A DNA stretch of 34,408 nt, taken from contig DASPIL010000055.1 in assembly GCA_035629175.1 (NCBI GenBank), positions 1 to 34,408 of the forward strand. Reading direction: 5' to 3'. The position numbers and the translations under genes were made by a program. Below are positions 1-8,800 of the stretch, one piece after another. Below the pieces are notes generated by a model. That model saw nothing but the letters and a program-made list of their open reading frames with translations, made no database searches and was not told where the DNA came from. The DNA comes from Verrucomicrobiia bacterium (lineage in GTDB: Bacteria > Verrucomicrobiota > Verrucomicrobiia > Limisphaerales > DASXHY01). The first letter of the stretch is position 1. The number at the start of each line of letters is the position of its first letter.

Positions 1-76
1 CTTTGGTTTCATCGCCGAGCGCCTGAAATGAATCCGCCAGTACGCAGGCTTCAGCCTTATTCTTTGAGGTTTCCAT
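1..76 (-). CDS. ArsR-like HTH regulator, N-terminus only (partial)
   Basis: Reading leftward from ATG at 76-74, the open frame runs off the window edge after 25 complete codons. The visible protein begins METSKNKAEAC and continues to SFQALGDETK. The ALGDET(R/K) signature after a short polar N-terminus is characteristic of the first helix of ArsR/SmtB winged-helix repressors, where it is usually followed by LRIL. The sensing residues and the DNA-recognition helix lie outside the window, so the inducer cannot be guessed. A perfect 20-bp palindrome lies about 75 bp upstream of the start codon, and an AT-rich TATATT box sits between them at 134-129 on this strand. That arrangement fits autoregulation. 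The family call rests on about ten residues and is tentative. Confidence 0.5.
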   Translation of the reverse strand, partial: METSKNKAEACVLADSFQALGDETK

Positions 77-150
77 GCCACCGAGCCTATGCAGCACCCT
101 CGGACATCCGCGGTCCAAGCGTTTGCTAAATATATAAGCCCGTCACCTGT

Positions 151-170
151 TGTCCCCAGCACTGGGGACA
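151..170. promoter_or_regulatory. Perfect 20-bp palindrome, candidate operator
   Basis: Two 9-base arms (TGTCCCCAG and CTGGGGACA) flank a CA centre without a mismatch. The 2-nt centre is too tight for a good RNA hairpin, which favours a DNA-binding site for a dimeric protein. On the minus strand it covers the place where a -35 element would sit for the TATATT box at 134-129, 17 bp away, in front of the ArsR-like gene. Regulation of that gene by its own product is inferred from layout only. Confidence 0.5.
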
Positions 171-234
171 TGCATGCAATTGAGAAGCTGATACCGTTTC
201 TTCGTCGGCGTTAAGTTCTCATTGCGCCGTGTGT

Positions 235-265
235 AAAGCCGGACCTGTTGTCCGGCTTTTGTTTT
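235..265 (+). terminator. Rho-independent terminator (orphan)
   Basis: A perfect 10-bp stem (AAAGCCGGAC / GTCCGGCTTT) with a 5-nt loop CTGTT is followed by TGTTTT. It is a strong intrinsic terminator on the plus strand, yet no recognisable plus-strand gene precedes it in the window. It also argues against starting the downstream lipoprotein gene at 229, because that start would lie just before this hairpin. The rest of 77-378 holds the palindrome, a 14-codon ORF (see findings) and no other recognisable gene. Confidence 0.75.
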
Positions 266-378
266 GTACCCATTCGTCTATTTCGGCAAGGAAGCGCCTC
301 CCACCGTTCGATCGGCGGGCTGATCGAGCGAGGAACATCCACCTTTACAACATTTGGGTGCTTTGCCACGCTCCCGCC

Positions 379-759
379 ATGTTGAAAAAATGCCTGGCTT
401 TTTTGGTTTCGCCACTGCTGCTGGCGGGGTGCACGTCCACCCATTTCACCAATCTCACGCCATCGCAGCAGGTCCGGAATCCAAACAACCTCTATCCCGT
501 TGAAGTGTCGTTGATCACCCGCCAGCAAACGCTTCGGTGGGACAGCATCAAACCGTACATCGTGGTGAACAATGAGTTCATTCCCATGCGTCCAACCCCC
601 TTGATGACAAATCGCTGGGAGGGCCTTGTGCCTGCAGCGCCCGGGGCGGAATCGGTAACGTATCAGTACAAGTTCGATTACCTGAACAACGCGGTGGGCG
701 GCCCCGTGCCGAACAGCGCTTTCTCACGCGAATACACTTTCAAGCTGCTGGAACCGTAA
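379..759 (+). CDS. Small lipoprotein of unknown function
   Basis: This is a 126-residue protein. I start it at ATG 379 rather than the upstream in-frame ATG at 229, because from here the product opens with a textbook lipoprotein signal: MLKK, a hydrophobic stretch and the lipobox LLAGC with the lipidated cysteine at residue 18. The 150 bases before it also contain a terminator. The mature part is about 108 residues with alternating hydrophobic and polar positions (VEVSLITRQQTLRWDS, PYIVVNNEFIPM), suggesting a compact beta-sandwich. No enzymatic motif is visible. It should be anchored in the outer or inner membrane facing the periplasm. It stands alone, ends in its own terminator and converges on the AsmA-like gene. 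I do not recognise a named family. Confidence 0.75.
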   Translation: MLKKCLAFLVSPLLLAGCTSTHFTNLTPSQQVRNPNNLYPVEVSLITRQQTLRWDSIKPYIVVNNEFIPMRPTPLMTNRWEGLVPAAPGAESVTYQYKFDYLNNAVGGPVPNSAFSREYTFKLLEP

Positions 760-775
760 TCGCGCCGATTTCCTG

Positions 776-809
776 GCCGGCCGGGAACCCCGGCCGGCTA
801 TTTCTTTTT
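776..809 (+). terminator. Rho-independent terminator between convergent genes
   Basis: A perfect 10-bp, all-G/C stem (GCCGGCCGGG / CCCGGCCGGC) with a 3-nt loop lies at 776-798, followed by TATTTCTTTTT. It ends transcription of the lipoprotein gene, whose stop is at 757-759. The T tract is also the antisense of the lysine codons at the end of the leftward AsmA-like gene, so the two 3' ends interlock. Confidence 0.8.
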
Positions 810-1568
810 CAAGAGGTCACGCAGCCCGCCAGTAACGTTGGTCAGCGATCCGGTTGCCCCTTTCCCGAGCTCTTTTCCCATCTCCACAGCCGAAGTACCC
901 AGCTGCGACATCGCCTTTTCGGCCTCCTGAACAGCTGTCTTTTCGATTTCCTTCAATAGACGCCGGACCAATTCCGTGGCCGTGATACCATCAGGCCCCG
1001 TTCCCAGCCCCGTCAATTGGATGTTCGGAAGGGTGACAGGGAGCGACTTGCCGCCCATGCCGGTGATGCTGACATTCAGACGGGCTCCCCGAATCGTAAA
1101 CTCGTCCACCTGCAACTTCTGGTTCGGCCCTTCGTCCGGCTCCGCAGCGGCATTCGTGTCGCTGCCCCCTGTGCTTTCCTCCAGGTTCGCCAGAATCTTG
1201 CTCAAGTTGTTCCCTCCGAACCCGCCTTCGAATGTGATCTGCGGTTCGATCAACTCGATTTTGCGAACGATGATCTTGTCGCCAAAAACGGAAGTCGGTT
1301 TCAACGCGAGGGTGGCGCTGCCCACCGAGATGGCATTGGGCGTCTTGAATCCCTCGGGATTCCCAACAATCAATCCTTCCATTGTTCCCGATCCTGACAG
1401 GGTCGAAATGCTTACCTTTTCGAGAGTGACTGGAACCTTTGTCATCTGGGGCCCGAATGTTTCGACACCGCGTTTAACGGCGCCATCCAGGAAGAAACTA
1501 ATGCCGATGACGATCGCCACGATGAAGACAGCGACACCGATGGAAAGCCACACCAGGATTTTTTTCAT
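798..1568 (-). CDS. AsmA-like single-span membrane protein
   Basis: This is a 256-residue protein. I take the start at ATG 1568-1566, where a clear N-terminal membrane segment begins ([10 protein letters not shown] through about residue 26). The longer frame reaching back to 2075 overlaps ruvB on the opposite strand and has no signal. The body contains a [10 protein letters not shown] segment (residues 68-77), then repeated beta-like stretches and NNLSKIL. These features are typical of AsmA/DUF748-type periplasmic proteins, which are long beta-rich tubes implicated in outer-membrane lipid homeostasis. This copy is much shorter than classical AsmA. The C-terminal 60 residues are predicted helical ([22 protein letters not shown]) and end in KKK. 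It is divergent from ruvB and convergent with the lipoprotein gene. Specific function unknown. Confidence 0.7.
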   Translation of the reverse strand: MKKILVWLSIGVAVFIVAIVIGISFFLDGAVKRGVETFGPQMTKVPVTLEKVSISTLSGSGTMEGLIVGNPEGFKTPNAISVGSATLALKPTSVFGDKIIVRKIELIEPQITFEGGFGGNNLSKILANLEESTGGSDTNAAAEPDEGPNQKLQVDEFTIRGARLNVSITGMGGKSLPVTLPNIQLTGLGTGPDGITATELVRRLLKEIEKTAVQEAEKAMSQLGTSAVEMGKELGKGATGSLTNVTGGLRDLLKKK

Positions 1569-1721
1569 GCGGGCATTCAACGCCCCAGTAACGCTTTCCG
1601 CCAGCCTTTTCGCGCCTCGAAAGCCTTCGGTCACAAACCTCGAAGATCCCCGAAACGAACGCATCTTTGGAAGTTCGCCGCCTGGCGCAGTCCATACTTG
1701 TCGCTCCGGCATTCCTTCGTC

Positions 1722-2753
1722 ATGTTCTCTGCGATGTCCGATCGCATGGTTTCCGATGTCCTGACCAAGCCCGATGCCGCGTTGGAAATGACGCTGCGGC
1801 CGTCGTTGTTTTCTGATTTCACGGGCCAGGCAAAGGTGAAGGAACGTCTCGAGATCACTGTCGCCGCGGCAAAGCAACGCGGTGAAGCGCTCGATCACAT
1901 CCTGCTTTCCGGCCCGCCCGGGCTTGGCAAAACCACGCTTGCCAACATTCTCGCGAAGGCGATGGGTTCCAGTCTCAAATCGACAAGTGGTCCAACCATT
2001 GAGAAGGCTGCGGATCTTGCCGGGTTGCTGACGAATCTCGATGAAGGCGATGTGTTGTTCATCGATGAAATTCATCGGCTGCAGAAAACCATTGAGGAGT
2101 ACCTCTATCCCGCAATGGAGGATTACAAGCTCGATATCATCATCGACCAGGGACCGAACGCCCGCAGCGTCCGACTAAACCTGCCGAGGTTCACCTTGAT
2201 TGGCGCCACAACACGCAGCGGCCTGCTCACGGCGCCCCTGCTCACCCGTTTCCCAATTCGCGAGCGGCTCGATTATTATGACGCGACGCAACTGACCTCA
2301 ATTGTGGTTCGAGCGGCGCGGCTTTTGAACATCGGGGTGGAGGACGAAGGAGCCCACGAAATTGCGCGGCGCAGCCGCGGCACCCCCCGCATCGCGAACA
2401 ACCTCCTGCGCCGCGTCCGGGATTACGCGCAGATCAAGGGCGACGGACGAATTACAAAATCGCTGGCAGATCGCGCGCTGGCGATGCTGGAGATTGACGA
2501 GAACGGCCTCGACGAGATGGATAAACGCATTCTCGAAACCATGATCGTGAAGTTCGGTGGGGGGCCAGTCGGAGTGAATTCCCTCGCGGTCGCCGTCGGT
2601 GAGGAACCCGACACGCTGGAGGAGGTTTACGAGCCCTACCTGATCATGGAAGGCTATCTGAATCGAACTTCCCAGGGACGCGTGGCAACCGAATTGAGCT
2701 ACAAGAAACTGGGTCTGAAGCCTGCAGGCAATAACCAGCCGCGACTCCTCTAA
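1722..2753 (+). CDS. ruvB: Holliday junction branch migration ATPase RuvB
   Basis: This hexameric AAA+ motor pairs with RuvA to drive branch migration of Holliday junctions in recombinational repair. Visible are Walker [10 protein letters not shown] (about residues 64-72), Walker B FIDEIHRL (about 113-120), sensor 1 [11 protein letters not shown], the arginine-finger region [13 protein letters not shown] (about 172-184), sensor 2 [18 protein letters not shown] and a C-terminal winged helix ending in SYKKLGL. Length (343 aa) is normal. Several starts are possible: TTG 1698 and ATGs at 1722, 1734 and 1746. None has a convincing Shine-Dalgarno sequence. I chose ATG 1722, and the exact start is uncertain by up to 8 codons. 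No ruvA or ruvC lies next to it. It is transcribed divergently from the AsmA-like gene, 153 bp apart. Confidence 0.95.
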   Translation: MFSAMSDRMVSDVLTKPDAALEMTLRPSLFSDFTGQAKVKERLEITVAAAKQRGEALDHILLSGPPGLGKTTLANILAKAMGSSLKSTSGPTIEKAADLAGLLTNLDEGDVLFIDEIHRLQKTIEEYLYPAMEDYKLDIIIDQGPNARSVRLNLPRFTLIGATTRSGLLTAPLLTRFPIRERLDYYDATQLTSIVVRAARLLNIGVEDEGAHEIARRSRGTPRIANNLLRRVRDYAQIKGDGRITKSLADRALAMLEIDENGLDEMDKRILETMIVKFGGGPVGVNSLAVAVGEEPDTLEEVYEPYLIMEGYLNRTSQGRVATELSYKKLGLKPAGNNQPRLL

Positions 2754-2835
2754 CCGCGCACACGGTTGATCGCTCCGGCCTTTTGCATTTTGCTTTTCGC
2801 CCTCAAAAGAGTGCGAGCTTTGGGATGACACAGAT

Positions 2836-2857
2836 CCGATTCTTGCCCTAGAATCGG
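2836..2857 (+). promoter_or_regulatory. Hairpin just upstream of the giant CotH gene
   Basis: Perfect 8-base inverted arms (CCGATTCT / AGAATCGG) flank a 6-nt TGCCCT loop. The second arm ends 11 nt before the ATG of the 2371-residue secreted protein. It has no T tract, so it is not an ordinary terminator. It covers the place where a ribosome-binding site would be expected, so it could be a translational control element or a protein-binding site. No function is demonstrated by sequence alone. Confidence 0.4.
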
Positions 2858-2868
2858 GCACGCTCGAT

Positions 2869-5800
2869 ATGATCACCCCCCTTCGTAGCCTCATCCTCCG
2901 TTTTCTGCATTTTGCAACCGTGTCTTTGTTCCTGGCGATCGCGAACGTGATCGCTCTTGGCCAGGTCACTGAGACGTGGATTCCAACCGGCTCAACCTGG
3001 CGTTGGCGCAAAGGAACCAACGAGGTCTCGACGCCTGCAAGCCTCTGGCGCAACACTGTTTTTGGTGACGGCTCCTGGCCGCTCGGCGTCGCTCCATTTC
3101 ATTATGGCAACAACGGTTCGACCGGCGACGATGGGATCACGGACGGAACAATCCTTACGGACATGCGAACGCGTTATCGCTGCGTGTTTCTGAGACGCAC
3201 CTTTTCGATTACCAACATGGCGGAAATCAGCGGCGTTCGTTTGGTTGCGAATTACGACGACGGATTCGTCGCCTGGATCAATGGCATCGAAGTCGCCCGC
3301 TCCTTTTTCACCAACGCCTCGCCCCTCTACACGCACGTGGCATCTGGATCCCATGAAGCAGGCACGGCTGTGACATTCACCATCGGTTTGCCGCCGGGAA
3401 ACTACCTCGTGAACGGCAACAACGCCCTCACGATACAGGCGTTCAACCAAAGCTTGTCGGGCAGTTCGGATTTTCGCATCGACGCGCGCCTTGAAGCGAC
3501 CCGCATCGACACCACGCCGCTTGCCCTTGCGAACGTGGAGCCCTCGGCAAATTCTATCGTGTCATCACTTTCGCAGGCCACCGTCACCTTCAACAAACCT
3601 GTCTCGGGTGTCGATGCCTCTGACTTCCTGATCAACGATCAACCCGCAAGCAGTCTGATCGGATCACCGGGAACCAATCGCTACACGTTCGTCTTCGCGG
3701 CCCCGGCCCCTGGCCTGATTCACTTTGCGTGGAATGAAGCGCATGGGATTACCGGGCTGGGAGCGGAAGCGTTCGATCCCGCGGGGGCCAATGCGGCATG
3801 GAACGTCACGTTGGTTGACACCGCCGCTCCTGTTATCAGCGACACCACGCCCGTCGCGTCGGCGGTCGTCAGCCAGTTCAGCCAGGTGGAAGTGCGCTTC
3901 AACGAACCCGTGTCCGGTGTTGAGGCCAGCGATCTTCGCCTCAACGGCCAGATCGCCAACGGCGTTTCGGGGAGCGACTCCGGTCCGTATGTATTCCAAT
4001 TCCAGCAGCCCGCTGTGAATGGAACCATGACCTTTTCCTGGGCACCCGCCCACGGCATCCGCGATGTGACATCGAACTCCTTCGCTGGAGGGAGTTGGTC
4101 CGTCATCCTCAACACGACGCTTTCGCATGGCGACATTGTCATCAATGAGTTCGTCGCTGGTAATACAACCGGCCTGATCGACGAGAACAGCACGCAACAA
4201 GACTGGATTGAGCTTCACAACCGCGGCGCACAGGCAGTCAACCTCCTCGGCTGGTCGCTGACGGACGATCCTGAAGTTCCTGGCAAATGGACATTCCCGG
4301 CGCGCGTCATCAGTCCGGGCGAGTATCTCGTTGTTTTCGCATCTGAAAAAGACCGTCGCGCACCCACGGGAACCAATCGGTTTCACACCAATTTCAAACT
4401 GAATCTGTTTGGCGAATATCTGGCGTTGTTCAACCCCGAGTATCCGCGACAGCCCGTTTCGGTGCTGGAACCGGAATTTCCGGAGCAGCGCAACAACTAC
4501 TCGCATGGCCGCAACGCGGCGGACGCTTGGCGCTATTACCAAACACCAACCCCGGGCGCAGCCAACGGCGAGAGCCCGATTTTCGGGATCGCCGCGCCGC
4601 CGCACTTCACAATCCCTCGCGGCATATTCAACCAGCCGTTTCAACTCGCGCTGACCTCCGCGCCTGGTGGTGTCATTCGATACACACTCGACGGAAGCGA
4701 GCCAACGCCCTCCACAGGGTTCATTTATTCGCAACCGCTGAATATCACGAATACAACGCTCGTGCGGGCGATCACCGTAGCGCCCGGCACGCTGCCGTCG
4801 CGCACCGTGACTCACAGTTACCTCTATCTTGGCTCCGTGTTGTCACAACCCGCCAATCCACCCGGGTTTCCATCAACATGGGGCACGAGCCAGTCCTTCC
4901 CCACCCCGAACGTTCCTGCCGATTATGCGATGGACCTGGACCCGATTCGGCTCAACCCGTTGAATCCCGCATCCGCACTCGATCCGGAGAAACTGGCGCG
5001 TTACGAGAAGGGAATCCGCGAGTTGCCGGTGGTTTCGCTCGTGCTGCGCCGTGATGACATGTTTGGCGCAGGGGGCCTGTATCCGAATTCCAGTTCAGGC
5101 AACAAGGCTTCCAATGAGAAGTCATGCTCGGTTGAAATGATTCTTCCCGACGGCTCTTCAGCGTTTGCCGTTTCGGCTGGAATTGACCTGCACGGAAACG
5201 CCAGCCGCGATCCATTCAAGAATCCGAAACATGGCTTCAAGCTGAACTTCAAGGGCGATTACGGCGAGACAACGCTCGAATACAGGCTGTTCACGGATTC
5301 ACCCGCTGAAAAATTCGACGACCTGATTTTGCGACCGGACTTTGGCGTCAGCTGGCGTCACTGGTCCGATTCTCCAGACGATCCGCTGGGCGCCATGCAA
5401 CGCACACGCGCTTCCCCGACGCGGGATGCCTGGATGAAGGAAGCTTTCCGCGACATGGGCAACCCTGCGAGCTACACACGCTATTTTCACCTGATGATCA
5501 ACGGCCTGTATTGGGGCGTGTACGATTTCACCGAACAACCGACGGGACAGTTCGGAGAAAACTACCTCGCTGCATCCACAAATGGCTATGACATCTACGA
5601 CCAGGGTGGCGTCACAACCACTGCAGGGGGCAATTCGGCCGCATATAACACCATGCTTGGAATCTCCAATCTCGGGGACAACAGCAACTACGAGCGGATG
5701 AAGCAGTATCTGGACGTGACCTGTTATGCAGATTACATGCTGCTTTGCTTCTATTGCGGCGCTCAGGATTGGGGAACTGCAAAGAACTGGTTTGCGATCC

Positions 5801-8800
5801 GGGCACGCATTCCGGGCCCGGCGGGAACCTTCAAGTACATGCCGTGGGACGGCGAAAACATCCTGTTGGACAGCCATATCAACCGCGTTCCCGGGGCACA
5901 GGGCGATGTGCCCAGCGGCTTGCACTTGAAGCTGGATGACAATCCCCAGTACCGGCTCGATTTCGCTGACCGCGTCCACAAGCACATGATCGCGCCCGAT
6001 GGTGCGCTCACGCCAGAAGCCAACGTCGCGCGCTGGCAGAAGTGGGAAGCAGTGCTGGACGCGCCGATTGTGGCCGAGTCCATGCGTTGGGGCGATTATC
6101 GGCGGGATGTGCATCCCTATCAGAACGGCACCTTCCAACTCTACACGCGAGAGAGCCACTGGCTCGCGGAGAACGAGCGCGTGGTGAACACCTACGTGCC
6201 TACGCGCCACGCCACTGTCATGAACCAGCTGCGAGCCGCCGGGCTGTATCCCGCAGTCGAGGCTCCTGAATTCCGGCAGAATCACATTGCAGGACCTGTG
6301 CTCGGAAGCCGCCAGGCCGCTTCGGGTTTCATCGTTGCGATGCACAACCCAAATCCCGGAACGATTTACTTCACAACGAATGGAAGCGATCCGCGCGTCG
6401 CTTACTCAGGAATTGTGGCGCCTTCAGCTCAGGCCTACTCCGCGCCGCTGACACTCAATTCGACGACGATTCTCAAGGCTCGCGTATTGAACGGCGGAAC
6501 ATGGAGCGCCTTGAACGAAGCCACCTTCACGATTGCGCAACTCGGGGTTCCGCTGCGCATCACCGAAATCATGTACAACCCTGAAGGCGGCGATGCCTAC
6601 GAATTCATCGAGCTCATGAACGTCGGGGCACAAGCCCTGGATATCAGCCTGTTCAGCTTTGATGGCATCACGCTGACGTTCCCGAGCGGAACCAGCATTC
6701 CCGCAAATGGCCTCCTTGTTCTGGCAAACTCAGCGAGCCCGGCTGCATTTGCCACGCGGCATCCATCCACGCCGGTGTTCGCCTATTTCGGCGGCAGCCT
6801 GATGAACAGCGGAGAACGGATTGCTCTCCTCGATCGCGGCGGTAACACGGTCGTTGCTGTGCATTACGATGATGAAGACGGGTGGCCGCTGGCGGCCGAC
6901 GGCGGCGGAGCATCGGCTGGAATCATCGAAGTAGCCGGAGATTTGAGCGCTCCATCGAATTGGCAGGCCATTGCGGGAGGTTCTCCGGGCCTGCCACCCC
7001 AGGCGGCCGCGGCAGCTGAAGTGGTCATCAATGAAGTCATGGCAGACAACGCAACCGCGGTCGGCAATGGCGGAGGATTTCCCGATTGGATCGAGCTCCA
7101 TAATACGGGAGCGAGCGTTGTTAACCTCGCAAACTGGAGCCTCTCGGATGAGAGCGCACCGCGACAATATGTGCTGCCTGCCACGAACCTCCCGCCCGGA
7201 GGATTCCTTGTCATCTGGTGTGACAGCGCAACCAACGCTCCCGGATTGCATACACGCTTCGCATTGAGCAAAAGCGGGGAAACCGTGTCGCTGTTCAATT
7301 CGAACACGCAACGGGTTGACGCGGTGACACTGGGACTGCAGTTGACCGATTACAGCGTCGGCCGAATCAATGGGGACTGGGTGCTTACCGTGCCCACGCC
7401 AGGGGGTGCAAACGAATCTGCTGCGCTGGAAAGTCAAAATCACCTGACGATCAACGAATGGCTACCTAATCCATTGACTGGCGGACAGGACTGGATCGAG
7501 CTGTTTAACCAGTCACCTGCATCGCCAGTTTCTTTGCGGGGCATTTATATCCAGACGAGTAACACGGTGGCGCGCCTCGGGTCGCTTTCATTTGTTTCGC
7601 CAAACAGCTTTGTTCAGTTGTTTGCCGATGAAAGGGCAGGTGCCAACCAATTGGACCTGAAGCTTTCATCGGAGGGAGGCAGGATTGCGCTGCTCGATGC
7701 CGCGGGAATTCAGATCGAAGAAGTGTCGTACAGCGCCGTGGCAGAAGCCGTGTCGCAAGGGCGATTGCCCGACGGAAGTCAAAACGTGGCGAGTTTTCCG
7801 GCAAGCGTCAGCCCAGGCGCTGGGAACTACACGCTCACATACACTGGTCCAACGTTGAATGAAATCCTCGGACGCAACGATCATGCCGTGCTCAGCCCGT
7901 GGGACACCTACGTCGACTTCATTGAACTGCGCAACCCAGCCGCATCGCCCGTCAGTCTGGATGGAATGGCGCTCGCCCGATCTGTTGCAATTGCCGAGCG
8001 ATGGACTTTCCCTGCGGGAACAACCATTGCCGCGAACGGATACATCGTTGTGTGGTGCGACAGTTCCCGCTCGGCATCCACTTCGAGCGGCGGCGCTCTA
8101 AACACAGGTTTTTCGCTGCCTGGGGAAGGCGCTCGCGTTTACCTGTTTAATGGCTCGGGCCAAATCGTTGATGATCTCGCCTACGGATTCCAGGTTGAAG
8201 ATCGCCCCATCGGAATCGTGGGCGGCCAATGGCAACTCCTGAACACGCCCACTCCCGGTACAGTCAACTCGGCAGCGGCAGCCCTCGGCCCGGTCGCAGG
8301 GCTGCGGTTCAACGAATGGATGGCCGCACCTGTGCTGGGATACGACTGGTTCGAGATCTTCAACAGCAATGCGCTGCCGGCAAACATCAGCGGACTGTAT
8401 GTGACTGACAATCCCTCGATCTCCACACTGACAAATTCCCCCTTGCCTGCGCTGAGTTTCATTGACGGACGGGACTGGATTCAACTGTTTGCCAGCAACG
8501 GCGACGAAACGGGACCTCAACACACGCGTTTTGCGCTGAGTGCCAATGGCGAAACGCTCGGCCTCTACAACACTAACCTAACACTGATCGATTCATTACA
8601 TTTCGGAGTGCAGGCCAGCGGGATTTCCCAGGGGCGCCTGCCGGATGGCGGCACAAACGTTGTTTCCTTCGTGAACACAGCTTCGCCCGCTGCTGCAAAC
8701 TGGCTTCCGTTGGAAAGTGTTGTCATCAACGAAATCCTCTCCCACACGGACGCTCCGCTGGAGGATGCCATTGAACTTCACAATACGACTGCCAATCCCG

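Noticed and set aside
976-1764. 262-codon plus-strand frame opposite the AsmA-like gene
   Set aside because: No start signal or similarity. It is antisense to a gene with a convincing membrane segment and overlaps the ruvB start.
1569-2075. N-terminal extension of the AsmA-like gene
   Set aside because: It is antisense to the 5' part of ruvB and unlike any family, while the membrane segment begins exactly at ATG 1568.
2754-2775. Weak hairpin AACCG...CGGTT after ruvB as terminator
   Set aside because: Only a 5-bp stem, and the T-rich stretch is not adjacent.
3664-6345. Long antisense open frames (383 and 348 codons) opposite the CotH gene
   Set aside because: They are compositional shadows in a GC-rich gene. 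The proteins are rich in arginine and cysteine, with no domain, signal or start context.
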